NCBI GenBank assembly: GCA_028714315.1 | Contig: JAQTMN010000024.1 | Coordinates: 1,750-35,332, forward strand | Length of the DNA stretch: 33,583 bases | Reading direction: 5' to 3' | From: Sulfuricella sp. | GTDB taxonomy: Bacteria; Pseudomonadota; Gammaproteobacteria; Burkholderiales; Sulfuricellaceae | Part shown: positions 26,806 through 33,583 of the stretch, one piece after another | How positions within the stretch are numbered: position 1 is the stretch's first letter | Layout: each line of letters begins with the position of its first letter | Notes under the pieces: model-generated | What the model was told of the DNA's origin: nothing | The model's database searches: none | The model's input: the letters and a program-made list of their open reading frames with translations, nothing else | Program-made: the position numbers and the translations under genes

Positions 26806-27261
26806 TCAGAGAATTCCCAGAATGAATTCCCATTCACGCGGATCGACCGGCGTGATCGACAGCCGGTTGCCGGTTTGCAGCACGCGCATGCGCTCCAGCT
26901 CGGGATAGGTGCGCAGCTCCTTGATGCTCACCAGCCGGGTTTTCCGGATGAATTTCACGTCCACATTGAACCAGCGCGGCGTTTGCAGCGTCGCCTTGGG
27001 GTCGAAATACTTGTTGTCCGGGTCGAACTGGGTCTGGTCCGGATAGGCCAGCCGGCTCACTTCAGCCAAGCCGACGATGCCCGGCTCGGCGCAGTTCGAA
27101 TGATAAAAAAGCACCTGGTCGCCGACTTTCATCTGGTCGCGCATGAAATTGCGCGCCTGGTAGTTGCGCACGCCGTACCACGCCACGGCCTGGCCCGGCA
27201 GGGCGGCGAGGTCGTCGATGCTGCAATCGCCCGGTTCTGACTTCATCAGCCAGCTGCGCAT
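26806..27261 (-). CDS. EVE-domain protein
   Basis: A 151-residue single-domain protein: MRSWLMKSEPGDCSIDDLAA, WYGVRNYQARNFMRDQMKVG, DQVLFYHSNCAEPGIVGLAE, PRWFNVDVKF and LSITPVDPREWEFI. These are the hallmarks of EVE domains (PUA-like fold), related to human THYN1 and thought to bind modified bases in DNA or RNA. Physiological role unknown. AAGGAAG stands just before the ATG, adjoining the end of the palindromic shell element. Directly precedes the TauE-type gene. Confidence 0.92.
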   Translation of the reverse strand: MRSWLMKSEPGDCSIDDLAALPGQAVAWYGVRNYQARNFMRDQMKVGDQVLFYHSNCAEPGIVGLAEVSRLAYPDQTQFDPDNKYFDPKATLQTPRWFNVDVKFIRKTRLVSIKELRTYPELERMRVLQTGNRLSITPVDPREWEFILGIL

Positions 27262-27270
27262 TTTTCTTCC

Positions 27271-27448
27271 TTAACGTGAAACTCGCGAAGCGAGACTTTG
27301 TCCCCCTCGCCCGCTTGCCCTAAAGGACTCCGATCCGCTACGAGCTGAAGCTCGTGCGGAGTCGTATGCGGGAGAGGGCTAGGGGAGAGGGAAACGGTCA
27401 TGGTGATCGCCGTTTTATGATTCGGGGCGGCGATCGCCATGACCGTTA
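27271..27448. repeat. Palindromic shell element, copy with nested CTCGCCCGC and ACTCCG hairpins
   Basis: The left shell is TTAACGTGAAACTCGCGAAG and the right shell is TTATGATTCGGGGCGGCGAT...CCATGACCGTTA. Inside, CCCCCTCGCCCGC pairs with GCGGGAGAGGG, and within that arm pair sits another palindrome (ACTCCGATCCGC...CTCGTGCGGAGT). The right end overlaps and encodes the C-terminus of the 5-formyl-THF cyclo-ligase gene. Confidence 0.85.
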
Positions 27449-28023
27449 GACCAATAGATTTTGCGCTCGGTGATCACCGCATCCAGATGCATGTCCCACG
27501 GATCGGCCGGCACTTGCGCGACTTTCTGGCATTCGTAGCCGACGCCGACCAGGAGCGGCTTGCGCCATGCGGTGCGGCGGCGCAGGTAGGCCAGGCTGGC
27601 GTCGTAGAAGCCGCCGCCCATGCCGAGGCGATGGCACGCCTCGTCGAAGCCGACCAGGGGCACGAACAGCAGATCGAGCTGCCAGGCGCGCACCGGGCGC
27701 GGCGACCAGTGTTCGTCAATGCCGAAGCGGTTGAGATACCAGCGCGGCAGGGGAGTCAGCCGGCTGAAGCCGAGACGGCGCTGGAAGCGGCGCGGCACGA
27801 CGGGCAGGAAACACGATTTGCCAAGGTCCAGCGCCTGGTTGAGCAGGGGCAGCAAATCCATTTCCTCGGCGGTCGCCGAGTAGAATCCGATGCGCCCAGG
27901 TTTGAGCAGCAGGCCTTGCGTCACGGCTACGCGCCGCAGGTTGTCGGCGGCATGGCGGCGCTGTGCGGGCGCGATCTTGCGGCGCGCCCGGCGCAGAACG
28001 GCGCGCAGTTCACGTTTGTTCAT
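27415..28023 (-). CDS. ygfA: 5-formyltetrahydrofolate cyclo-ligase
   Basis: A 202-residue enzyme converting 5-formyl-THF to 5,10-methenyl-THF with ATP. It starts MNKRELRAVLRRARRKIAPA and has RIGFYSATAEEMDLLPL, LLFVPLVGFDEACHRLGMGG, GFYDASLAYLRR and the terminal PADPWDMHLDAVITE block. These are family signatures. The last eleven residues (SNGHGDRRPES) and the stop are encoded by the right end of a palindromic repeat element. The gene follows 6S RNA and zapA, an arrangement conserved in many proteobacteria (zapA-ssrS-ygfA). Confidence 0.93.
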   Translation of the reverse strand: MNKRELRAVLRRARRKIAPAQRRHAADNLRRVAVTQGLLLKPGRIGFYSATAEEMDLLPLLNQALDLGKSCFLPVVPRRFQRRLGFSRLTPLPRWYLNRFGIDEHWSPRPVRAWQLDLLFVPLVGFDEACHRLGMGGGFYDASLAYLRRRTAWRKPLLVGVGYECQKVAQVPADPWDMHLDAVITERKIYWSNGHGDRRPES

Positions 28024-28053
28024 GGCGAAACGGGGTGGGTGATATGAAGAATA

Positions 28054-28233
28054 AAGCCCCCGCGAGTGCCGTCCAGGCCAGCATCTTGAACCTGAGGTTC
28101 AAGGTGGTCGCAGCCTGAGCGCATCAGGCACATCCGGTAGGGGACGCGCACAACAGCACTCGTAGCAGCCGCAACCAGACTATGCGAATCGGTCAAAGAA
28201 TATATAGCCTGGACGAACACCGCAGGGAGCAAC
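28054..28233 (-). ncRNA. ssrS: 6S RNA
   Basis: On the minus strand, CTCCCTGCGGTGTTCGTCCA at the 5' end pairs with GGACGGCACTCGCGGGGG at the 3' end, as in the closing stem of 6S RNA. CCACCTTGAACCTCAGGTTC matches the conserved CACCUUGAACC-AGGGUUCAAGG hairpin of E. coli 6S RNA at the same relative place. The length of about 180 nt fits, and the position between zapA and the cyclo-ligase gene is the classic one. 6S RNA binds the sigma-70 holoenzyme and dampens transcription in stationary phase. Ends are approximate. Confidence 0.92.
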
Positions 28234-28262
28234 TCGAAAAACGGTCCGGCGGGAAAGAAGGA

Positions 28263-28574
28263 CTAGAACAACTCGTCCTGATCGGCCATCGCCTGCTCGA
28301 TCTGCGCCTGCATGGAAATCATTCTACGCTTGTATTCGCCGATGTCAAAGTTGCCGGAGAGGCGGGTGGAGAGGAATTCGTGGGCGATATTCAACGCGGC
28401 CATGATGGCAATGCGCTCGACGCCGATGACCTTGCCCTTGTCGCGAATATCGTGCATTTTCCGGTCCAGGTAGGAGACCGACTCGAGCAGTGCAGCCTGC
28501 TCGCCCTCAGGGCAGGCGACGCGGAATTCGCGCCCCATGATGGTTACGTCCAGACCCTTGACGTCCGCGCTCAT
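28263..28574 (-). CDS. zapA: Cell division protein ZapA
   Basis: A 103-residue protein: LDVTIMGREFRVACPEGEQA, LLESVSYLDRKMHDIRDKG, and VIGVERIAIMAALNIAHEFL, followed by a C-terminal coiled-coil stretch. ZapA binds FtsZ and bundles Z-ring filaments. The start overlaps the stop of the upstream small gene by 4 bases (ATGA type), so translation is coupled. The gene is followed by 6S RNA. Confidence 0.95.
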   Translation of the reverse strand: MSADVKGLDVTIMGREFRVACPEGEQAALLESVSYLDRKMHDIRDKGKVIGVERIAIMAALNIAHEFLSTRLSGNFDIGEYKRRMISMQAQIEQAMADQDELF

Positions 28575-28771
28575 GCTTCTTCCTCGGGAATCTGGTCGAG
28601 CAGCGCCTCAAGCCGTCCGCGGGCGCCGTGAATCTTGTCGAACAGGTGCTTGTTCTCGTTCTGCACGCTGGCCATCTGCTGGCGCAGTTGCAAATTCTCG
28701 GCGCGCAGGCGCTGATTCAGCTGCACGAACAATTCGATTTTGTCTTCCAGGGCTTTGAGTTCCGCTTCCAT
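28571..28771 (-). CDS. Small ZapB-like coiled-coil protein (TIGR02449-type)
   Basis: A 66-residue protein that is almost entirely coiled coil: MEAELKALEDKIELFVQLNQ then RLRAENLQLRQQMASVQNEN. Such proteins precede zapA in many beta- and gammaproteobacteria and are presumed Z-ring associated. ATG 28771 is taken; GTG 28777 would add two residues. The predicted -10 ends only 7 bases before this ATG, so the mRNA may be leaderless. The stop overlaps the zapA start by 4 bases. Confidence 0.85.
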   Translation of the reverse strand: MEAELKALEDKIELFVQLNQRLRAENLQLRQQMASVQNENKHLFDKIHGARGRLEALLDQIPEEEA

Positions 28772-28777
28772 GCGCAC

Positions 28778-28807
28778 ACTATAATTGGGAAAATCCTGTT
28801 AAGTCAA
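28778..28807 (-). promoter_or_regulatory. Sigma-70 promoter for the zapB-like/zapA transcript
   Basis: The minus strand reads TTGACT (28802-28807), an 18-base spacer, then TATAGT (28778-28783). The expected transcription start is at about 28771-28772, at the ATG itself. Confidence 0.65.
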
Positions 28808-28900
28808 CCGCTAACAAAAACCTTTGAATGTGCATTGATACGTTTTATCCGGCGCCGCGCATGACTTCCCGGCGAATTCAAGTAGAATGGCGCCTCCATT

Positions 28901-29083
28901 GTCAGGTGCCGACCGGCTTCCACCAGCCGGCCGGTTAAACGGGAAACAGGTGCGCGCCCTTCGCGCCATGCCTGTGCTGCCCCCGCAACGGTAAGCGAGT
29001 GCGGACGCATCATCCACGCCACTGCGAGTTTCTCGCGGGAAGGCGATGCGTCAAGACTTGCGAGCCCGGATACCGGCCTGCCA
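28901..29083 (+). ncRNA. Cobalamin riboswitch
   Basis: Contains the ordered landmarks of the adenosylcobalamin aptamer: GTCAGGTGCCG at the start, TTAAACGGGAAACAGGTG, the B12-box-type GCTGCCCCCGCAACGGTAAG, GCCACTG, GGGAAGGCGATGCG and GCGAGCCCGGATACCGGCC. It lies directly upstream of a BtuB-like receptor gene, with about 50 bases to the start codon. Binding should repress expression, probably by hiding the ribosome binding site. Confidence 0.95.
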
Positions 29084-29134
29084 TTTCCTCAATCCAGACG
29101 CATGCGGGGAAGCATGCGCAATATGGAAGCCGCA

Positions 29135-31222
29135 ATGAAAACAAACCAACTATCCCTCCGGGTGGGCGCCTTGGCGCTTGCTGTCGCCAACACCGTCTTT
29201 GCCGATGAAGTTCCGCTCCACCAGGCCGATGAAATAGTGGTTACCGCGACGCGCTTCAAGGAATCCAGCCAGGGCAAGCCGGTCAGCATAACCGTCATTA
29301 CCCAGCAGGAAATCCAGCAGAGCGCGGCGAAGACCGTGCCCGACCTGCTGGCCGAGCAAACCGGCATCGTGGCCCACGACCTTTTCGGCAGCAACGCCGC
29401 CAACGCCACCGTGGATATGCGCGGCTTCGGCGCGACCGGTGGGCAAAACACGTTGATTCTTCTGGATGGCCGCCGTGTCGGCGATATCGATTTGTCCGGG
29501 GTGCAGTGGGCCGCAGTACCGTTATCCGCTATTGAACGCATCGAAATCATGAGGGGAAGCGGCGCGGTACTATATGGCGAAGGCGCCAGCGCCGGGGTGA
29601 TCAACATCATCACCAAGGCACCGGAAAAAATGGCCAACGCGATGACTATTGGCGCTATGGCGGGCTCTTATGGAACCCAGGGAGAGCGAGTCAACGCGAA
29701 TTACTTCGGGCAGGCGGCCGGCATCAACGTCTCGGCCGACCACTTCGTTTCCGACGGCTATCGCGCCAACAACCGCAACGAGCAATCGAATGCACAGGCT
29801 GACATGCGCTGGCTGACAGAGGCGGGCGAATTCGCGCTAAAGGTCGGCGCCGACCGTCAGGACATCCGCTTGCCGGCCGGGCGACAGGTGCAACCCAGCA
29901 TCGGACTCAACCAGCTCGCCGACCCTCGCGGCACGCGCACGCCGCTGGATTACGCCAGCCGCGACGGCAACCGGGCAAGTCTGGAATGGCAGCGAGACAC
30001 TGGCTGGGGCGAGTTCAATGTCGGGTTTGGCTACCGCGACAAGAACCAGAAATCCTATTTCGACCAGGGCGGGTTCCCGATCTACAACGACGCCGACTTG
30101 AACGTGATTTCCGTCACGCCGCGAATCAGGATCCTGCAGCCTCTGCTGGGCCTGGAGAATTCGCTTGTGGTCGGCCTCGACTGGTACAAATGGGATTACC
30201 ACAAACGGATTTCCGACCTGCCTGGCAACATCGACCAGCCACACAACACCGTGAGAGCCAACCAGGAGAATACCGGGCTGTACTTGTACGATACGTTGCG
30301 GCTGTCGGCACTGACCACGCTTTCCGGCGGTTTGCGTAGCGAACATCTGCATATTTCCGCCAACGACACATTCGACCCGACCGCACCCGGCGCATTGTTC
30401 GGCTCCGGTGCGCCCGCCGGCACGCAAACCGAAAACCAGTATGCCTACGAACTTGGCCTGCGCCACCAGATCAGCGCGGCAGCGGCCCTGACCGGAAAAT
30501 TCAGCCGCAGCTTCCGTTTCGCCAACGTGGATGAGATATACGAATCTTCGCCCGTCTTCACCCAGCAATTCCAGTTCCTCCGCCCCCAGACCGCAAAGAC
30601 CATGGAAATAGGGTTGGAGCAGAAATTTGCGCGCGGCAATTTGCGCTCGGCCCTATTCCAGACGGATGTCCGGGATGAAATCCACCTTGATCCTTTTACC
30701 GGCGGAGTGGGCAATACCAATTTGCCCCCTTCCCGGCGCCGTGGGCTTGAGCTGGACGCAAAATGGCGGGCAACGACGAATGTTACGCTGGGCGCCGGGT
30801 ATACCTATACCGAAGCCAAGTTCCTGGAGGGTACCTTTCCCGGTAACGTATTCTTCGGCACCAATATCAGCGTTGCAGGCAAGACTGTGCCCCTCGTTCC
30901 CCAGCACAAGCTCGATCTGACAGGCTCGTGGGAAATCACTTCGCAGACCCGTTTCAACGGTGTAATCAGCTATGTCTCCAAGCAATTCATGGATAATGAC
31001 GAGCCCAACAGTCTGGGGATAAACATTCCGGCCTACACCGTGGCCGATATCAAGTTGACACACCATGTCGGCCCGTGGAACCTGAGCGCGGCAATCAACA
31101 ATCTCTTCAATCGCCAATATTTCGGTTACGCGGTGAGAAGCAACTTCACCGCCGACCGCTACGAGGCCTATCCCTTGCCGGAAAGAAATGCTTCCGTTAG
31201 GCTCGAATATACATTCAAGTAG
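29135..31222 (+). CDS. btuB: TonB-dependent outer-membrane receptor, BtuB-like (cobalamin uptake)
   Basis: A 695-residue outer-membrane receptor. Signal peptide MKTNQLSLRVGALALAV ends near VFA-DE. A TonB box (DEIVVTATR) is followed by the plug domain (PVSITVITQQEIQQS, DMRGFGATGGQNTLILLDGR, RIEIMRGSGAVLYGEGASAG, VINIITK). The beta-barrel ends in the typical C-terminal aromatic pattern (RLEYTFK). The upstream cobalamin riboswitch makes corrinoid uptake the likely job; sequence alone would only say TonB-dependent receptor. The start was set at 29135 because GGAAG lies just upstream and the signal peptide is then compact; in-frame ATGs at 29102, 29114 and 29123 are possible. No btuCDF is in the window. 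Confidence 0.9.
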   Translation: MKTNQLSLRVGALALAVANTVFADEVPLHQADEIVVTATRFKESSQGKPVSITVITQQEIQQSAAKTVPDLLAEQTGIVAHDLFGSNAANATVDMRGFGATGGQNTLILLDGRRVGDIDLSGVQWAAVPLSAIERIEIMRGSGAVLYGEGASAGVINIITKAPEKMANAMTIGAMAGSYGTQGERVNANYFGQAAGINVSADHFVSDGYRANNRNEQSNAQADMRWLTEAGEFALKVGADRQDIRLPAGRQVQPSIGLNQLADPRGTRTPLDYASRDGNRASLEWQRDTGWGEFNVGFGYRDKNQKSYFDQGGFPIYNDADLNVISVTPRIRILQPLLGLENSLVVGLDWYKWDYHKRISDLPGNIDQPHNTVRANQENTGLYLYDTLRLSALTTLSGGLRSEHLHISANDTFDPTAPGALFGSGAPAGTQTENQYAYELGLRHQISAAAALTGKFSRSFRFANVDEIYESSPVFTQQFQFLRPQTAKTMEIGLEQKFARGNLRSALFQTDVRDEIHLDPFTGGVGNTNLPPSRRRGLELDAKWRATTNVTLGAGYTYTEAKFLEGTFPGNVFFGTNISVAGKTVPLVPQHKLDLTGSWEITSQTRFNGVISYVSKQFMDNDEPNSLGINIPAYTVADIKLTHHVGPWNLSAAINNLFNRQYFGYAVRSNFTADRYEAYPLPERNASVRLEYTFK

Positions 31223-31258
31223 ACGCTGAAAGCCTGCAAAACCGGTTTCATGCACTGT

Positions 31259-31290
31259 GTGCCGCTCGACGTGGCGGCACGCAGGTTTTT
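31259..31290 (+). terminator. Probable terminator hairpin after btuB
   Basis: GTGCCGC-N8-GCGGCAC stem (31259-31280) followed by GCAGG and five T. Moderately convincing; it lies 36 bases after the stop. Confidence 0.55.
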
Positions 31291-31452
31291 GCTTGGCGCT
31301 TGAGGTGATCCAGCCTCGCCGAAGCGTGCGCAGCCCGGAAGAAGCTTGCGGAATCCGGGATTGCGGCCATGTCCCGCACCACCCCACCGATGGGAATTTC
31401 CCCGAATTTTTGCTATTGTTCGCGTAAATCAAATCCCTTCCTTAACACCCCC

Positions 31453-33225
31453 ATGACCAAACCGGAACTCAGCAGCAAAGAACTTTATTTTCGTCTGCTG
31501 GGCTATGTTTTGCCGTACTGGAAGGTGTTTGCCGTCTCGCTTCTCAGCCTGGTGGTCACGGCAGCCACAGAGCCCGCCTTCCCGGCGCTGTTCAAGCCGA
31601 TGCTGGACGGCAGCTTCGTCAACAAGGACCGTACCTGGATCACGCTGGCGCCGCTGCTGCTCATTCTGCTGTTTCTGGTGCGCGGCATCGCCAGCTTCGT
31701 CGGCAGCTATACCAGCAACTGGATATCCTCCCGGCTGGTGCTGGACTTGCGCGACCGGATGTTCCGCAAGCTGGTGTCCCTGCCCACCCGCTATTACGAC
31801 GACAACTCCTCCGGCAACCTGATCGCCAACGTCGCCTACAACGTTTCCCAGGTCGCCGATGCCGGCACCAACGTGATTACCGTGGTGGTGCGCGACTCCC
31901 TCACCATCGCCGGCCTGCTGGGCTGGATGTTCTACCTTAACTGGAAGCTCAGCCTGATCGCATTGCTGGTGGCGCCGGTCGTCGTGTCCATCGTCGCCCT
32001 GGTGAGCCGGCGGCTGCGGACGATGAGCCGGGAGACGCAGCGCTCGATGGGCGATGTGACCCACGTTCTGGAGGAAACCATCGAAGGCCACAAAGTGGTG
32101 AAGATTTTCGGCGGCCAGGAATACGAGGCGAAGCGTTTTTTCGACGCCATCAACCGCATGCGCCGCTACGCCATGAAACAGGTCAGCGCCGCGGCCATCA
32201 ACGTGCCGACGGTGCAACTGGTATCGGCGGTGGCGATGGCCGTCATCATCTACATCGCCACCTTGCAATCGGCTTCCAACGAGACCACCGTGGGCTCCTT
32301 CATCTCCTTCATTGCCGCCATGATGATGCTGTTCGCCCCGATCAAGCGCCTCACCGGCGTCAACGAATTCCTGCAGCGCGGCCTGGCGGCGGCGGAAATC
32401 GTGTTCGACCTGCTCGACCAGGATTCCGAACCGGATGAGGGCACTCTCTCGCTGCAGCGCGCGAGGGGCGAAATCGAACTGCGCGACCTTTGTTTTGCCT
32501 ATCCCCATGCCGAGAACAGGGCACTGGACGGCATCAGCCTGGCCGTCGCCGCCGGGGAAACCGTGGCTCTGGTGGGCGCGTCGGGAAGCGGCAAGACCAC
32601 TCTCGCCAACCTGCTGCCGCGTTTCTACCATCCGAGCAACGGGAAAATCCTGCTGGACGGAATCGACATCGAACAGCTGCGCCTCGCCGACCTGCGCCGC
32701 AACATCGCCCTGGTCAGCCAGGACGTGGTGCTGTTCAACGACACCATCGCCGCCAATATTGCGTATGGGCAGGAACGCGAGGTCGGCGAAGCGCAGATCG
32801 TCGCTGCCGCGGAAGCTGCCCACGCCATGGAGTTCATCCGCCAGTTGCCGCAGGGGCTTGCCACCAACATCGGCGAAAACGGCGTACGCCTCTCCGGCGG
32901 CCAGCGTCAGCGGCTGGCCATCGCCCGCGCCATCCTGAAGGATGCCTCGATCCTGATCCTGGACGAGGCCACCTCGGCGCTGGACTCCGAGTCGGAGCGC
33001 CACGTTCAGGCCGCGCTGGAAACCTTGATGCAAGGGCGCACCTCGCTGGTCATCGCGCACCGCCTGTCAACGATAGAAAAGGCCGACAGGATTGTCGTCA
33101 TGCAGCGAGGGAAGATCATGGAAATCGGCAATCACAGCGAGTTGTTGGCGAAGGATGGCGTTTACGCCAATTTGCACCGGATCCAGTTTGCCAACAACAG
33201 CCCAGATGTCCGGAGCGCGAAGTAA
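31453..33225 (+). CDS. msbA: Lipid A export ABC transporter, ATP-binding/permease protein MsbA
   Basis: A 590-residue half-transporter that flips lipid A-core across the inner membrane. The six-helix permease part covers about 1-320 (LLGYVLPYWKVFAVSLLSLV, EPAFPALFKPMLDGSFV, DLRDRMFRKLVSLPTRYYDD). The nucleotide-binding domain covers about 345-585, with Walker A GASGSGKTT, signature LSGGQRQRLAIARAIL, Walker B ILILDEATSALD and the H-loop IAHRLST. ATG 31453 (MTKPELSSKELYFRLL) was chosen over the upstream in-frame start at 31369, which adds non-conserved sequence. The SD is poor. Confidence 0.95.
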   Translation: MTKPELSSKELYFRLLGYVLPYWKVFAVSLLSLVVTAATEPAFPALFKPMLDGSFVNKDRTWITLAPLLLILLFLVRGIASFVGSYTSNWISSRLVLDLRDRMFRKLVSLPTRYYDDNSSGNLIANVAYNVSQVADAGTNVITVVVRDSLTIAGLLGWMFYLNWKLSLIALLVAPVVVSIVALVSRRLRTMSRETQRSMGDVTHVLEETIEGHKVVKIFGGQEYEAKRFFDAINRMRRYAMKQVSAAAINVPTVQLVSAVAMAVIIYIATLQSASNETTVGSFISFIAAMMMLFAPIKRLTGVNEFLQRGLAAAEIVFDLLDQDSEPDEGTLSLQRARGEIELRDLCFAYPHAENRALDGISLAVAAGETVALVGASGSGKTTLANLLPRFYHPSNGKILLDGIDIEQLRLADLRRNIALVSQDVVLFNDTIAANIAYGQEREVGEAQIVAAAEAAHAMEFIRQLPQGLATNIGENGVRLSGGQRQRLAIARAILKDASILILDEATSALDSESERHVQAALETLMQGRTSLVIAHRLSTIEKADRIVVMQRGKIMEIGNHSELLAKDGVYANLHRIQFANNSPDVRSAK

Positions 33226-33244
33226 AACGCCCGAGCATCGAGGT

Positions 33245-33311
33245 CGATTTGAAATAATAATTTCTTTTTTTGATCAAAACGAATACTATTATTTCGTCTA
33301 AAAAAGCATTT
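33245..33311. promoter_or_regulatory. AT-rich island with inverted repeat GAAATAATA / TATTATTTC
   Basis: GAAATAATAATTTC (33251-33264) is self-complementary, and ACTATTATTTCG (33286-33297) repeats its half inverted after a T7 run. It follows msbA, and may be its terminator or the operator/promoter of the HTH gene downstream. Function undecided. Confidence 0.4.
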
Positions 33312-33430
33312 GGCCACAGAGAACACGGGCTCACAGAGAAAAAACAATGGATTGTTGGCGTTGGCGCGCCCAGTCATCGGGTGATGGGTGACTTATCGGA
33401 AACCCCTGTCGTCTCTGTGATCTCAGTGGC
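33312..33430. repeat. Palindrome with CACAGAG-type units after msbA
   Basis: The left arm is GGCCACAGAGAACACGGGCT then CACAGAGAAA; the right arm is GTCTCTGTGA, TCTCAGTGGC. The centre holds unrelated short hairpins (ACAATGGATTGT; CATCGGGTGATG). Same architecture as 11570-11640, with unit sequence also close (CACGGGG versus CACAGAG). Confidence 0.8.
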
Positions 33431-33462
33431 TTGAACTGAGGTTTCCAGGTTTAAGGTTCATC

Positions 33463-33583
33463 GTGCCAAGAAAACCAAATGTCGTCGCAGCCGTTCCCCG
33501 GCCCGTTGAGCAGGTTATCAAGCAACTGGGAGAACACCTTCGTATTGCGCGAAAGAGGCGCAAAGAGAGCCTTGTGTCGTTTT
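33463..33583 (+). CDS. Helix-turn-helix (XRE-type) protein, N-terminal fragment cut by the window edge
   Basis: From GTG 33463, with TAAGG 6 bases upstream, the frame stays open to the window end and reads VPRKPNVVAAVPRPVEQVIK then QLGEHLRIARKRRKESLVSF. LGEHLRIARKRR is the usual opening helix of XRE-type DNA-binding domains, such as those paired with HipA-like kinases. Only about 40 residues are visible, so partner and function cannot be stated. Confidence 0.6.
   Translation, partial: MPRKPNVVAAVPRPVEQVIKQLGEHLRIARKRRKESLVSF

Noticed and set aside
28024-28232. 70-codon minus-strand open frame in the zapA to cyclo-ligase gap
   Set aside because: It coincides with the 6S RNA structure and has no coding signature.

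Overview
The window looks like chromosomal DNA of a chemolithoautotrophic betaproteobacterium, probably a sulfur or iron oxidiser near Sulfuricella, Gallionellaceae or Thiobacillus. The taxon is inferred from gene content and protein resemblance only. The evidence is a form II RuBisCO (cbbM) with cbbQ and cbbO, a divergent cbbR, a tkt-gap-pgk-pyk-fba run, and high GC coding sequence.

Layout. 1-5766 (minus strand): ppk1 (5' part only), a YggX-like iron protein, a membrane GGDEF/EAL protein, a PhnD-like periplasmic binding protein and argA. 5920-6991: a lower-GC HEPN / winged-helix-MNT nucleotidyltransferase pair, a likely toxin-antitoxin module, with two identical-pattern operators over the ribosome binding site. 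7023-9259: rsmE, a thioredoxin-like protein and an inositol-phosphatase-family protein. 9589-16725: the Calvin-cycle/glycolysis run tkt, gap, pgk, pyk, fba, closed by a hairpin terminator. 16997-24588: cbbR (minus), then purC, cbbM, cbbQ, cbbO and an AlkD-like gene (plus). 24794-25903: a phosphofructokinase with a PPi-type lysine. 26011-28771 (minus): TauE-type permease, EVE protein, 5-formyl-THF cyclo-ligase, 6S RNA, zapA and a ZapB-like gene. 28901-31222: a cobalamin riboswitch and a BtuB-like receptor. 31453-33225: msbA. 33463-end: the start of a helix-turn-helix gene.

How the genes work together. Tkt, Gap, Pgk and Fba supply the reduction and regeneration steps of the Calvin cycle, CbbM fixes CO2, and CbbQ/CbbO form the RuBisCO activase. 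CbbR is the expected regulator. No prk, fbp, rpe or rpi is present. The PPi-type PFK and the inositol-phosphatase-family protein are candidates for the missing bisphosphatase step.

The most unusual feature is the intergenic DNA. Nearly every gap carries a palindromic repeat. One class has arms made of 7-10 bp tandem units around a core; its unit sequence differs from gap to gap but its architecture is the same. A second class is a nested palindromic element with a constant shell and a variable cargo, itself once enclosed by an inverted pair of REP-like palindromes. These repeats abut or supply stop codons, one seems to separate a Shine-Dalgarno sequence from the pyk start, and one is translated in frame inside cbbO.
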